Shown: positions 19,260 through 30,613, counted from the first letter of the stretch. The stretch: DNA of 64,000 nucleotides from Seminavis robusta (GCA_903772945.1 CAICTM010000226.1:1-64000); one strand, 5' to 3'. The notes: generated by a model from the sequence alone, not told the origin. Numbers and translations are program-made.

Positions 19260-20484
19260 ATGAGCCATTCTACCAAGCCCGTCGGAGCCGTTCTGCTGGC
19301 CCCTTCCCCTGCTGGCACCAAGTATGACTTCATGTACTACTTGAAGGGAGCTGCCGCCGGTGGTATCTGTTGTTCCATCACCCATGGAGCCCTTACTCCC
19401 GTCGATGTCGTCAAGACCCGTGTTCAGCTTGACTCCGCCAAGGTGCGTTGGGTGTGTGTTTGTGTGGCTGACTGAATGATGGACCCAAACAATTATCACG
19501 AGGCAATGGCTGAATCAATCAATCCTTGAGCTTGGCTTGGCTTGGCTGTTGGAGAGGAACCCTTGTGTGGCTTTTGAAATTCAGAAACCAAGAATCTCAC
19601 CTTCCTTTCCCCGTGCTTTCTCGTTATATTCTTATCTCAAATTGCAACTGCTGTTGACAATGAAAAAATCTGTTTTTCCTCCTTTCTATAAACAGTACAA
19701 TAAAGGTTTGGTTGGAGGATTCCGTACCATCATTGCCGAGGAAGGAGCCATGGCTTTGACGACTGGTTTGGGAGCCACTGCTGCTGGATACTTTATTCAG
19801 GGATGGTTCAAGTTTGGCGGAGTGGAATTTTTCAAGATTAACGCTGCCACACGAATGGGACCTGAAAAGGCCTGGGAGAACAAAACATCTATTTATTTGG
19901 CATCTGCCGCCTGTGCAGAGTTCATTGCTGATTTGTTCTTGTGTCCTTTGGAAGCTGTGCGTATCCGTTCCGTCTCTGATCCCGAGTTTTGCGACGGTTT
20001 GGCCGATGGTTTCTCAAAAATGGCCAAGGCCGAAGGTATCGGCGGTTTCTACGCTGGTCTTCTCCCCATTTTGGCCAAGCAAATTCCATACACTTGCGCC
20101 AAGTTTGTGGTGCAAGGATCTGCTGCTGATTCCATCTATGCTTCCATGGGAAAGAAGCCCTCAGAGTGCGGAAGTGGAACCAACCTTTCTATTTCTCTCT
20201 TGAGTGGTGTCATTGCTGGAGTGGCATCTGCCATCATTTCTCACCCTGCCGATACACTCTTGTCCAAGGTCAACAAGGCTGGTGCTGGTGGTGATGGACC
20301 AATGATGACCCGTCTCGCAAACATTGCCAAAGAAATTGGCTTCTACAAGCTCTGTACGGTCGGATTGGCCCCTCGTTGTGTGATGATTGGTACTCTCACT
20401 GCCGGACAATTCGGTATCTTCGACACTGTCATGGGTGCCTTGGGAGCTTCCAAATTCCACTTTGTAAACCCCAACGAAGCGTAG
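19260..20484 (+). CDS. Mitochondrial phosphate carrier (SLC25A3/Mir1 type)
   Basis: Two exons: 19260-19442 and 19696-20484, joined at AAG|GTGCGT and AACAG|TAC in phase 0 over a 253-nt intron, giving 323 residues. It imports inorganic phosphate across the mitochondrial inner membrane for ATP synthesis. Three carrier repeats are visible: PVDVVK at 47-52, PLEAVR at 145-150 and HPADTLLSK around 244-252. The third lacks the usual basic residue, as phosphate carriers do. The stretches GYFIQGWFKFGGVEFFK and APRCVMIGTLTAGQFG are the family's characteristic segments. Length is normal for mature PiC without a long presequence. The minus-strand frames here are shadows. Confidence 0.93.
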
Positions 20485-21404
20485 GAGGATTAAGCTCCAG
20501 TGACGTTTCGCTTTATAAAACAGACTGTATGAAGATTTCTTTTTGTGTTTAAAATTTGAGGAAGAGTTGTCTAAAAATATTATGCAATGCATTCACCATC
20601 CCACCCACTGAATAAAATTATCATCATCTTCGTTGCATCATTTATTTATTTGATCGAGATTCTTACTTGTCGCAAGGGATTCGCTCTTTGACAATGATGG
20701 TACCTAATAAGCTTGTTTAGCATACCGTACCCAAACTCTAGCTGCATCTTGTATCTTTTGTGTTTAGCATCAACAGCATTGCGATTCGCGGTACTGTAGT
20801 CGGGTCGGCCTCCAGACCTTCCATCGGTTGGAACATCACGAAGTTCCGTTGCGATGAAACACTCTCATGCATTTGTTGCTTGTTCTAATAATTGTTCACC
20901 TGGTGCCTCACTTGCTTCTTACCAGGCATGTGCATGGGATTGACAGCAAATTTTGTAGGTTGCTATCTTCTTTTGAATAGCTTCAGGTCGCAACGAGCTC
21001 TTGAGTCTATGTACCAGTACTGACTACAAGGCCGGTAGCTGACGCCCAACCAACCTGATCAGCAAAAAACTTGAGGGCAAACAAACAATTCTCGGACCTC
21101 GGGAAAGAAGTGACTTCTTCTTTGCCATAGCTCAGCCGGCTTTTGTTGTCACATGGAAGCTTCGACCAAGAGAGCTCTCCTCTCTCGGACCCATACTGGT
21201 TCATGCAGATCATTGCAGATGGATTGAATGTCAAACTCTTTCCTTCATCGGAACTGCCTACAGGAAAGGAAGCAAAAGAAGCGAAGACAAGTAGAGGCAA
21301 CCGTTATCCATAGAAGTAACAAAAGTTTGCTAGGGCGCATCCTTTGAGAGTTTCTCGTTTCGTCAATACGAGTGACAGTCACGTTTGTAATTTAAATAAG
21401 CACC
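20485..21404. other. Intergenic, no gene seen
   Basis: Probable 3' UTR of the carrier followed by unremarkable sequence. A 97-codon minus-strand frame at 21007-21300 shows no domain. Confidence 0.45.
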
Positions 21405-21866
21405 ATGTCTTCCATTTCCCAAGATGCCCAAGAGGCCCAAGCCAAAGTGGATGAGTATACACAGTTTTTAGACAGGGTATTAAGGCCCGAATTACAAGAA
21501 GCCAAAAGACAAGTGGAAGAAATCGAGCACGAAATCAAGGAATATCAAGCACTGAAGCAGGCACTGGGAGAAGTGCCGTCGTTGCCACCACCCAATGCAG
21601 TCGATTTGGGATTTCAAACAATCTACTGTCCGGCACAATATGCCAAAGATCCCAAAGACCAAGTGTTTGTAGATTTGGGGCTTGGGTTTCACGTGGAAAT
21701 GAATGCCAAAGAAGCGAGGGAGTTCATTGACAAGCGCGTCATCTTTCTGCAGGAGAATCGTCTGAACCAAAGACAGAAACGCCTCACAACCGTGCAAGAT
21801 CACATCCAATCGTCTCTCAATGTACTGGAGCAATTGGAAATGGTTCAAAAGCAACTACAGAAGTGA
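21405..21866 (+). CDS. Prefoldin alpha-like subunit, UXT type
   Basis: 153 residues, single exon. Layout is N-terminal helix (about 8-50), central beta segment (about 65-105) and C-terminal helix (about 110-150), the prefoldin alpha hairpin-coil plan. The central PKDQVFVDLGLGFHVEM followed by AKEAREFIDKR matches the UXT/ART-27 branch (V.LG.GF..E....EA..FI..K). UXT works with the R2TP/prefoldin-like cochaperone complex and in transcription control in animals; in a diatom a cochaperone role is the safer inference. The start is the first ATG after an AT-rich leader. Alternative: canonical prefoldin subunit 5, which usually has a different central strand. Confidence 0.82.
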   Translation: MSSISQDAQEAQAKVDEYTQFLDRVLRPELQEAKRQVEEIEHEIKEYQALKQALGEVPSLPPPNAVDLGFQTIYCPAQYAKDPKDQVFVDLGLGFHVEMNAKEAREFIDKRVIFLQENRLNQRQKRLTTVQDHIQSSLNVLEQLEMVQKQLQK

Positions 21867-22639
21867 TGGTTGTAAAATCCTCGACCGAAAAAAAGCACAA
21901 GCTATGCAAGCTAGACTAGCTACTGGTACTTCGTAGGATTGGAGAAGCGTCTCATGATTTTGGTTTACTAGACACGTCTACACATCTATCTGTGGACCAG
22001 TGCAAAAAATTACTTATTCACATACTGGTACATGTAATCAGCCGTTCTTCGAAGGGGATCAAAAGCATGTTGGATACTAGCTAGAAGGGCGCTTTTAGCC
22101 ACAATTAGAAGGGCCAGAGACCTCAGCATAGCTTTATCTCAAGGCTACGAGTTGCGTACTGGGATTGTCTTAGCTTTTGGTACTGTATCCACAACCTGGC
22201 TGCCCCGTACGGTAGCCACGGAGTTTACTGATTTGATCCCATAAAGCAGTCACACCCTTTGCGGCGCGTTTGGCTGGTGAGCTGGTTGGGAACACCTTGA
22301 TTGATCTCTCCGGGTCGTTGTGTTGCCTGGAAAGACCAGTTGTTGTCTGAATCGAGTCCGTTTCTATAGGACTTTGCTTTTTTGTGGTATCCACAACTTG
22401 CAGGTCTCTCCCTCGATTGCTTGTCTTCTCAACAGCCACAGGCCGACCACACCACATGTAGGCGACATTGAGAAACAGTCAAGAAGCATAACCAAGCGCG
22501 TGAAACAGGCAAATTAAGTGACTGGCGGTGTACGCGCATCCAGATTCCAAACTAATTGTACTATCAACTACATATATGTAACATAACAAGTACAACAGAT
22601 GCCAAAGGACTCATTCTATGCTAGTAGATAGACTCTTGC
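21867..22639. other. Intergenic between UXT and uL6, mostly empty
   Basis: Apart from the weak minus-strand ORF at 22170-22457 I see nothing. It includes AT-rich sequence and a CTAGCTAG string near 22078. Confidence 0.4.
22170..22457 (-). CDS. Possible small protein (weak)
   Basis: 95 residues from the ATG at 22457, ending AKRAAKGVTALWDQISKLRG and a short Gly-rich tail. The C-terminal half is amphipathic and lysine-rich, and codon composition resembles neighbouring genes. No recognisable domain and no convincing leader, so it may be a chance ORF or the last exon of something larger. Confidence 0.22.
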   Translation of the reverse strand: MWCGRPVAVEKTSNRGRDLQVVDTTKKQSPIETDSIQTTTGLSRQHNDPERSIKVFPTSSPAKRAAKGVTALWDQISKLRGYRTGQPGCGYSTKS

Positions 22640-23329
22640 TTAACCTTCCTCAGGGATAGCTCCCTTCTCGCTCACGTAGATACCATCCAAAAACTTACGT
22701 AAATCCTTCTTGCGGATGTTGGTGGCTTGTTGAATTTTGGCAGCACAGATACTGACCTTGGTAATATCAATTCCAGAGAGCTCGATTTGGTCCTTGACAT
22801 CGGCTGTTCGCACGTAGTTGACTCCTTCCAAGAGCTTGATCTTTCGAACACGACGTTCACCCAAAAAGTTACGGATTTCGACAGTGGATCCCACAGTGGT
22901 GACATTGATGGGGAAATGGCTGTAGACAAAACGCATCTTGTAGCAGAATCCACGCTGAACACCCACGAACATGTTCTCAATGTGGCTGCAGACAGTTCGA
23001 ACGCAGGCCAGTTGCTTTCTTGCGGCAAACCACAAATCGAGTCTGACAACCTTCTTGGTGGCACCAGTTTCCTCATCGGGCTCGGTTTCGCCAAGCATCA
23101 AGTCCATGTCAATGTGCTTGAAGTCTCTTGTCAGAGTTCCCTTCTTGCCCGTCACCTTGACGACGCGAGACTTGATCTCGACTTCCACTGTCACAAAGAA
23201 ACAACAAGAAAAGGAGAGGGAACGGTGAGCCATCGCAAACAGAGACTTGAGCTGATACTACTGGCAACAGACTCCACACTCACCGCCATCGGGGATCTCA
23301 ATTGAACGCGTTGCTAGAAGGGTCTTCAT
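22640..23329 (-). CDS. RPL9: 60S ribosomal protein L9 (uL6)
   Basis: Two exons on the minus strand: 23329-23284 (46 nt) and 23187-22640, with a 96-nt intron bounded by GTGAGTG and GTGACAG, giving 197 residues. It begins MKTLLATRSIEIPDG. A component of the large cytosolic ribosomal subunit near the stalk base. Family segments seen: VTGKKGTLTRDFKH, ENMFVGVQRGFCYKMR, YSHFPINV, VRTADVKDQIELSG and SICAAKIQQATNIRKKD. Length is normal. The intron sits just after the short first exon, in codon phase 1. The opposite-strand ORF over 22727-23305 is a shadow. Confidence 0.95.
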
Positions 23330-24841
23330 GGTGCCCACTGAAACTCAATCAACGTTGTGTTGGCCGTCGAGGGTGCTTGCTTGTTGTCGAAGCTTGATGA
23401 AGGAAGAGACCGACCATGAGTTTTCAAGCGTCTTCATGTAGCCTTCAGTACAAAATCTGCGGTGCCGAGGTTACCGCCATACTAAACTTTGAAAGATAGT
23501 TCCCGAACGTGATCGATTATAAGCTCTAACCCTTTTGGTTTTCTCTACGACTCAGGACTCGACTCTGACTCGACTCGACTCATCGCTCGCTTTCACTCAG
23601 GCTATCAAACCCCCCACTCCAAGCCCATCGTGGAGGGAATGCACTTTGACCACACTCCTCTTGAGGAATTTTTTTTAAAAGAGTTGTGCTGGAAGAAACA
23701 ACAAATTCAACTCTTCCCAGCTGTAGAAGACACCTAAGCACGTTGTTGCGAAAGGTAAGACTCTGTTGCTGCATTGCTATAGAGAACCAGCACGTCAAAG
23801 TAATCCCCAGTGAAAAAGTCTAATTTCTTTTTCAATGTACATATATTTTCCTTTGTGCACGCACTGTTGGTGCAATGAGAGAATGGCACTAAAACTTCCC
23901 AGCAGGATTGCTATCTTATGCACAATCGAGGACTGCTGGGACCAAGCAATGAACTTCTACCAGGATAGGACTGATGGACTTTTGCAACTAGAACACACAG
24001 AGTGCTGGGTTGTTTGCTTTCCTTGCTGTTGACAAGAACAATGAGAGGATCTTTCAGACCCAAGACAATGCAGCCAAATAGCTAGCTAGATAAGGTATCT
24101 AGCCACAGATAAAGAAGGGCGGACACGGCAAGGGGGGGGGGGGCTGTCACTTGATTCGACTCGACTCTTGCAGACAGGCGAAGAGTCGATTGAATCATTC
24201 AGTTTAATCATAAGTTGTGCTCGTTGTTCGTGTCCGGCTGTGCCCGCTAAAGATCCCGGCACATTTAACATGCACAGCGAGATATTTCAAAAAATTTGCT
24301 CGATGCTACGGTACCGGTACACAACAAGTGTAGCTACAGGACCATGGTCCTACCGGTACTACTGTAAGCGGTCGTGTGGTGTCTGACTGAGTCACTCTAT
24401 CGGTACCGGTGTACCGGTATGCGGTCAAACGATATCAAAAAGTGACTGAACTGAAGATTTTGCACTATGGCCTGACTGGGACTGGCCACGTAAGCTCAGA
24501 TCTGGAGTATTCGGGCAGTGCACGACAGCAAAAACACAAAAAGAACCCTCCTGACAACGCAACTACTTCGGAGAGTATCGCGTGTATGTAGCATCTCGAT
24601 CAAACAAAGTAGACTACGGAGCATCCGATCTAGCTAGCTAGTCTAGCTAGACTCTACTACTAGCTAGCCAGCTGTCGTAGTGGAAAGAGCCAAATACATA
24701 CATGAACATTGTAATGGATCCGGACGAAGGACTACACTGTATCGCAGGGAGTCGACGCCCGTCCTGCTGGGAACAGCCACCAGGACACGGAAGACAAAAA
24801 ATTCTGTGCTGATTCCGTAGAAGAGCTACCACCATTAGCTA
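23330..24841. other. Intergenic up to the retroelement target site
   Basis: No firm gene. It holds a GACTCGACTC simple repeat (about 23553-23582), a run of eleven G at about 24133-24143, GGTACCGGTAC strings (near 24310, 24350 and 24402) and CTAGCTAG clusters (about 24628-24672). The last 130 bp before 24842 are open in the frame of the CRAL-TRIO gene that resumes beyond the retroelement. Confidence 0.45.
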
Positions 24842-24846
24842 GCAGT

Positions 24847-25021
24847 TGTTGAGATGTAAAGTTAGATTATGGTTGTTTCTATGCTATTCTGTCATTTCAA
24901 GTCTTGTTCCACCAGCCTGCCTGGCTCTTATTCTGCCAATGAACCTGTCGTCCTCCCAGGACTGGGTTGGGTCCCACTCATGAATGTGAGTCCCTAGTGT
25001 GATGGCATTCCAGTCACAACA
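24847..25021 (-). repeat. 3' LTR of the young copia element
   Basis: 175 bp, TGTTG at one end and CAACA at the other, identical by eye to the copy at 32127-32301. The coding frame of the RNase H part ends a few codons inside this LTR. Confidence 0.95.
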
Positions 25022-25809
25022 CCCCCCATGACTTCCCGCTGGTCACTTGCTGGTGCGTCATTTACACTAGCGATAGCTTCGCTCTCACATTCTTTAATCA
25101 GAGATGGTCGGCGAGCCATGACGGAACCTCGAACAGTTTCAAAATGAGCGACATCCTTCATCTCCTTGGTGAAGATGTCGGCGGCGTTGAGTTTACCAGG
25201 AATATGCCCTATCTTCACTAGTCCACGTCGTTGTGCGTCTCGACAGGCTACTTCTCGTATGTTGAGATGGCGCAGCTTCTTAGTGATGGCCTCAGAGGTG
25301 GTCCATTGCACGCTTCCTTTATTGTCGTTGAATAGCAGAGTAGTCGGTTTGGCGAGATGACTCGCTCCTAGGTCGCCAAAGATGTTGCGGAGACCTTCGA
25401 TCATCTTGCAGCCTTCGTCCATTCCTTTAATTTCGGCCTCACAGGAGCTCCTACTTGTTTTCTTCTCGCGACACGCGGTCCAGTCCAGTGGACCCCCCAT
25501 GTAGACGACAATGGCACCAAGAATTGACCGGACTTCTTCCTCACGGCGCATTTCTCCTTCTTGTGGTGTGGAAGCATCTTGCGGTCCCCAATTGCTGTCA
25601 GTGTAACCGTCAATTCGGTCAAAGCACCCAATGGTAGGCCCTCCATCGACTGGCCAAGACGCTTCGCCGAACATGCACCGGGCAGGGTCGAATTCATCTC
25701 CGGAGTTGGGCTTGGGTTGTGTGTACTGCACGCCCCAGTCGCCAGTGCCTTTGAGGTATTTCAGGACGTGCTTTGCCGCTTCCACGTGCCCTTCCGATGG
25801 ATTCTTCAA
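24994..25809 (-). CDS. copia RNase H part of pol
   Basis: 271 codons read on the minus strand. Copia RNase H signatures are present: SSCEAEIKGMDEGCK, LFNDNKGSVQW, KKLRHLNIRE and NAADIFTKEM. In the family this activity removes the RNA template during reverse transcription. It belongs to the element at 24847-32301 and is treated as part of that fossil. Confidence 0.9.
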   Translation of the reverse strand: MKNPSEGHVEAAKHVLKYLKGTGDWGVQYTQPKPNSGDEFDPARCMFGEASWPVDGGPTIGCFDRIDGYTDSNWGPQDASTPQEGEMRREEEVRSILGAIVVYMGGPLDWTACREKKTSRSSCEAEIKGMDEGCKMIEGLRNIFGDLGASHLAKPTTLLFNDNKGSVQWTTSEAITKKLRHLNIREVACRDAQRRGLVKIGHIPGKLNAADIFTKEMKDVAHFETVRGSVMARRPSLIKECESEAIASVNDAPASDQREVMGGVVTGMPSH

Positions 25810-25879
25810 GTGACTGGACAGAAGACTGGTGCGGTCGTGATATCCAGTCTCGTGTTTTGGCTGAGCCAGTTGAGACCTC

Positions 25880-28800
25880 CTACCAACGATGAGTATTCCT
25901 TCGCCAATTCCTTCTTTTGCGATGGTTCCAGACCGTCATGTGGCACTCTGTCAATTGGTAGCCGGATCGGTATGGTGTTCTTACTGCGTTGGCGTCGAGC
26001 ATGCCGTGTTGGTCCAGGAGCTTGTGGATATATCCTTCCTGAGACAAATGCACTGTGAGTCTCCCATCTGGCGTCTGTCCCCATTGATAGTAGACTCCAA
26101 GGTACCACGTGAGGTCTCCCATAAAGTCAATGTGGAGTTGACTGCCGAGCTCTTTCTCGAACCATGCTTCAGTTGCGTCGTCTGTTCCCCAGTAGAGGCA
26201 GTCATCTACATATGATCCAAAGTAAATTGTCCCTCCACTTGGCGACTTTCCAACGAACAATGCTGGATCATTTGGACACTTTTCCAGTCCCATACCCTCC
26301 AGGACTTTCCGGAAGGTCTGGTACCAGTGTCGAGGGCTTCTTCTGAGCCCATAAAGGGTTTTGTTGAGTCGCCAGTAATCCCCTGCTCTCGAGAATGGAC
26401 AGCCCTTGGGTGGCATTACAACAACAATCTCGTCGTCGGGAAGATATGGGTGGCAGAAGGCATTCTTGGCGTCGCATTGCTTTGTTTTGCGGCCTTGTGA
26501 GATGCCTAGAGCGACCAGAGCCCTTTGGCTATGTCTCATGATGACGGGCGCATACAGGTCATTCTTGTCCCAGATTCGCTCTTCTTCATTTCCCATGACG
26601 ACGGTCCGTGATTTAGCTCTGACTGGTTGTCCATCCGAGTCCGTCTTGATGGTAAGAATATTCATGGTTGGAATTGGTTTGACTCCCAGTCTCTTAAGTT
26701 CTGTTTCATCAATCACGGTGTAGGTGTTCAGTCCTTTGATACCGTCATACTCTTCTCGGTAGGAGTCCAGCCAGATTGGATAGTCAGGGTCGGAAGGATT
26801 TTGCAGAGCTTTCCAAAGAAATTGTGGGTTCCCCCCTTTCAGTCCCTTGGCTGAAACATGATTGGCCGTGGCTGTAGGGCTGGATGTGGGTGGATCAGTG
26901 TCCCAACTGACTTCGAGGAGCCCTTCGAGGAGATAATGACGCCAATACACATCTAAGTCAGGAATGGGAACCTCAGTGATTACGCGCCCCCCACGATCAC
27001 GTTGTCGGAAGCACCAAGTGTAGCTGTCGGTGTGCTCCAGGTAGCCCCGAAGCATTTGACCTTCATGGCGAAAACGGACGTGGCAATTTTGCACAAGCCA
27101 GTCAGGTCTGATGGGCCGTGTGGGATCACTGTCGGTTGGATCGGTGAGGAGCTCCAGCCCGGCGAGGGCGTCATCTGGCTCCCAGATTTCGGCAGGATCA
27201 AGAAGGAGAGTGGTCTCATCGGCCAGCTTGATGGTGTAGTGTTGGGTGCCACGACGTGTGGGTACACCAATGACTTCGCCGCTTGTAAAGAGCGGTCGTT
27301 CGGACTGCAGCGTGGGACCGGGTATTCGGAAGGTGACAGTGCTGCCCGGTGGATGACGGATGGCCTTCCCATGGAGTCCATGCTCGCAAAGGCGGAGTTC
27401 AAAGCCTCCATTGTTGATTAGTTCAGGGAAGAAGGTTCTGACATTTTGGCTCTCATCCAGATAATAATCAGCAGCAGTGCAAAAGCGTTTGGTCTCGGGA
27501 CACCAGAAGATCATCCCATTGGTCGTGTCACTGCGACCGACAGCAATGCCAGGGAATGTTTGGACTTCGAATTTGGTACGGGACCTGCTCCCATCCACAG
27601 GTCGATAGAAGAAACCAACACAACCAAATTTGAAGAGTACTCGCATGTCTGGTTTGGTACCGTAGAAGAGTTCAAACGGTGTACTGAGGAGCTGATCCGC
27701 ATCCTTGGGATGGTTGCGAGGACTGATGTCTACCGGTAAGAGGTTCATGCGGAAGAAGGCTTCTCTGACAGCCCAAAACCAGAATGCTTTGGGTAAGTTG
27801 GCCTCTTGGAGGAATGCTCTGGCCATGCGAACAGCACAGTTCCAATGATTCTCAACAAGACCATTCTGTGAGTGACGATGTGGTGGAGAAGCTGTGACTT
27901 TTATGCCTCGTCGACGAAGGAACTTTCTAACGTTGCCTGCAACGAATCTCTGGTCGAAGTCGCAATGAAAGTGTTGGACACTGGAGCTGTGTTCCCCCAT
28001 GTCAATAAACAGACACCACAGAGCGTCGATGATGGATGCCGCCTCTAGGTCACGCAATCCATAGAACCAGTTTTGTCGCGTACCGGCATCCACCACAGCA
28101 AGTCCATAGCGAAAGCCTCCAGGTGACACACCGTCGCCATAGCAGAGGTCAGCGTGTAAGGTACGTCCAGGAGGTGGTATTCGCGACTTCTTGCCACGTT
28201 TGCCCCGTCGGAGGTTCACGTAATCACCCACTGACGGAATGGCTTCACTTGCTGCACTGTGTCGTCCGTGAGAGCAGACTTCCGTGATAGCCTTGTAGTC
28301 ACCGAGCTTCCGGTTGCCGAATAGAAGGTGCAGGTCGTGGTCAGTGAATCGACGTGCCTGTTCTCCAAGATGACTCTCAGGGGTGTATGCCACAGGTATG
28401 TCGCGACTGAGGGGCTTCATGACTTCAGCTTCGTCAATCGGTTCCATGTGGTGTCGTGTCGGTGCTGGTTCGAATCGCCGATTGACTCTGAGAGCCGTTC
28501 CAGCTGTGGCGAGTCGGTTGGAATAGCCGTGTACCACTTGGTCGTCGAAGTGGACCTTGGTTGCTGATGGTGCTGGCATGCACTGGACGTTGCACTCTTC
28601 AGAGTCGTCTATCCGTACCGAGAACGTAGGAAAGCTTAGCACGCAATCGTCGTGATCAGCCAAGAAGCTGCATCCAGGGCTTCTTCGTCTGTGTTTCCGA
28701 ACGGATAATAGTCTAGTGGACAGGTCTGGCACGTGCCACCAATTTTGTTCTCGAACTACTTTGTTGGCTATCTGTATCTGCACCGTTCCATATCCGGCGA

Positions 28801-30613
28801 TGGGAATTGGTGACCCATTAGCGACACGTATGTAGTGTCCTTCGAGTGGTGTGTAGGCAACAAAGTCTTCCAGGTACGGTGACATATCACCAGTTGCACC
28901 TGAGTCCACACATGCCAGTGTGTTCGTCTGTGTGCACGTGGCACGGTTGGCAGAGTCCACGACGAAGTGCCTAGGCAATGGTTTGATCGCGATGTATGCT
29001 CTAGCGGGTCCCACGATTGGTCCCTTGCGAACATAGTTGCAGGAGTAAACGAGCGGGTTGCACGGTTGATCATTGTCATTACTATTTAACATGTAACTAA
29101 GTGTAGACGCCTGTGTCACTGTGTCGTCGTCCTCGTCCAGTGTCGACTCTTCCGGTATGGTCGCCAGTTTGGCACCCAAGTTGGGAGTGAGTTCTCTGTT
29201 GGGAAACGTGACAGGTGGTGAGTTGATCGGCGCTACAATAGTTGACACGTCAATAGAGGGTGACTCACATCCGCTACCAGTACTCGAATCATCGTCGTCC
29301 GCTGGGAATGTGTGACTGACAGCATGGGCTGTGCCAGTATCGTTGTTGCGTGGTTTACGTGGCCTGTTGGCCTTTCCTTCTTTGTAGGAGTTCCCGTCGA
29401 ACTCAATTCGGTATCCTGGGATGCAGTGCTCGCACGTAGACATGTGGTGCCTGTGTGGATTCTTGTGTCGAGCGATGACACACCAGGGGCAGGCAAAGTG
29501 GTATAGCACGTTCTGCGCTTGTTCCTTTGTCACTTCCACATCCTCGAAGGGTTTCAGGGCATTAACAATGGCCATGGGATCAGCTGGGTCGAGCGAAGTT
29601 TGAAAGGCTACCCCCCTAGGTTCCCCTGGAGAACCTGCGCGAACAGAGCTCGCCTGGTGGGCCTTCCCACGGGATGCCGTGGTGTATGCGCGAATGGGCG
29701 ATTCACCAGTGAGGAGTTTGCTGTCGCAGTAATATTTGCTGTTTTCAGCACCAGTGAGGATGTTGTCGAAGTGTTCGGCAAGCTGGTCGATGGTACAGTC
29801 CAATGTAGGGGTGCCGGCAAGCTTACCGCCTGGACGGATGAGCCGGGTGTAACACTTGGACAAGATGGACCGGTACGGACCGTGGCGAACTGTTCCGGCC
29901 ACAAACCAGCCACGAAGGACTGTCTCTGGAAGGATCGCACCGCTAGCAGCGCCATATTGGCGATTGAAGAAGCGAAGGCGAAGGAGGAAGGAGACGCAGT
30001 ATTCACGTTGCTCTTGGACGAGGGTGCTGACGTCGGCAAAGCGGTCGTCCACACGGTCACTAGTGACAGGAAGGAATGTGTCGAGAACAGCCTGGAGCAG
30101 TTCTGGCCCACGTCGTTTGAGAGAGTGTTCCCGCTGTAGTAGGTCCGTGATGGTCCTGTTCTGTTTGGTAGCCTTGACGAGGAGTCTGGCCATGACCTTG
30201 GAAATGTCCTTGTTGCTTGTGGTGGTAGTGGAGTATTCCCAGATTTCGATGTCGTCTGCTTCCCAATGGTCTCCAGTGAGAGCGTTCTCTACACCACACT
30301 TCCACTGGTAGATCGCGGTAGCATTAGGTGCCACTGGTAACTGTGGTAATTCCGTGGATGCACGCAGACGGTCATCATGTGTGAATCGATTGCCTTGAAC
30401 TATCGCACCAAGGGCATCCTTGAGGTGGTGTTGCGACTCGATGTGACTCATCCACAGGCTATCCAAGCTGGTCACGGACCCGTTATCACGTGATCTGGAA
30501 AAGGTTCCGACGCTCCTATTAATCGATGATGCCGGCACCGTGAAGCGTTGGCCATCTGCCGTGGTGACCTCTATCATGGGCTCTGAGTTGTTTTGGCGAG
30601 AACCGCTGCGCAT
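25880..30613 (-). CDS. copia gag-pol polyprotein
   Basis: 1577 codons in one frame. The gag-like first part carries a Cys/His cluster (CPWC...HRHHMSTCEHC, about residue 373). The aspartic protease motif CVDSGATGDM is at about 567. The integrase core runs from about 816 (HADLCYGDG) through HCDFDQRF to SQNGLVENH near 919. Reverse transcriptase lies at about 1340-1577 with QCDAKNAFCHPYL, KTLYGLRRSPR and YVDD near 1467. The order PR-INT-RT is that of Ty1/copia. The size and open frame, with identical LTRs, indicate a recent copy. Confidence 0.93.
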   Translation of the reverse strand: MRSGSRQNNSEPMIEVTTADGQRFTVPASSINRSVGTFSRSRDNGSVTSLDSLWMSHIESQHHLKDALGAIVQGNRFTHDDRLRASTELPQLPVAPNATAIYQWKCGVENALTGDHWEADDIEIWEYSTTTTSNKDISKVMARLLVKATKQNRTITDLLQREHSLKRRGPELLQAVLDTFLPVTSDRVDDRFADVSTLVQEQREYCVSFLLRLRFFNRQYGAASGAILPETVLRGWFVAGTVRHGPYRSILSKCYTRLIRPGGKLAGTPTLDCTIDQLAEHFDNILTGAENSKYYCDSKLLTGESPIRAYTTASRGKAHQASSVRAGSPGEPRGVAFQTSLDPADPMAIVNALKPFEDVEVTKEQAQNVLYHFACPWCVIARHKNPHRHHMSTCEHCIPGYRIEFDGNSYKEGKANRPRKPRNNDTGTAHAVSHTFPADDDDSSTGSGCESPSIDVSTIVAPINSPPVTFPNRELTPNLGAKLATIPEESTLDEDDDTVTQASTLSYMLNSNDNDQPCNPLVYSCNYVRKGPIVGPARAYIAIKPLPRHFVVDSANRATCTQTNTLACVDSGATGDMSPYLEDFVAYTPLEGHYIRVANGSPIPIAGYGTVQIQIANKVVREQNWWHVPDLSTRLLSVRKHRRRSPGCSFLADHDDCVLSFPTFSVRIDDSEECNVQCMPAPSATKVHFDDQVVHGYSNRLATAGTALRVNRRFEPAPTRHHMEPIDEAEVMKPLSRDIPVAYTPESHLGEQARRFTDHDLHLLFGNRKLGDYKAITEVCSHGRHSAASEAIPSVGDYVNLRRGKRGKKSRIPPPGRTLHADLCYGDGVSPGGFRYGLAVVDAGTRQNWFYGLRDLEAASIIDALWCLFIDMGEHSSSVQHFHCDFDQRFVAGNVRKFLRRRGIKVTASPPHRHSQNGLVENHWNCAVRMARAFLQEANLPKAFWFWAVREAFFRMNLLPVDISPRNHPKDADQLLSTPFELFYGTKPDMRVLFKFGCVGFFYRPVDGSRSRTKFEVQTFPGIAVGRSDTTNGMIFWCPETKRFCTAADYYLDESQNVRTFFPELINNGGFELRLCEHGLHGKAIRHPPGSTVTFRIPGPTLQSERPLFTSGEVIGVPTRRGTQHYTIKLADETTLLLDPAEIWEPDDALAGLELLTDPTDSDPTRPIRPDWLVQNCHVRFRHEGQMLRGYLEHTDSYTWCFRQRDRGGRVITEVPIPDLDVYWRHYLLEGLLEVSWDTDPPTSSPTATANHVSAKGLKGGNPQFLWKALQNPSDPDYPIWLDSYREEYDGIKGLNTYTVIDETELKRLGVKPIPTMNILTIKTDSDGQPVRAKSRTVVMGNEEERIWDKNDLYAPVIMRHSQRALVALGISQGRKTKQCDAKNAFCHPYLPDDEIVVVMPPKGCPFSRAGDYWRLNKTLYGLRRSPRHWYQTFRKVLEGMGLEKCPNDPALFVGKSPSGGTIYFGSYVDDCLYWGTDDATEAWFEKELGSQLHIDFMGDLTWYLGVYYQWGQTPDGRLTVHLSQEGYIHKLLDQHGMLDANAVRTPYRSGYQLTECHMTVWNHRKRRNWRRNTHRW

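Noticed and set aside
22727-23305. 192-codon plus-strand ORF opposite the ribosomal gene
   Set aside because: Shadow of the well-supported uL6 coding sequence on the other strand.
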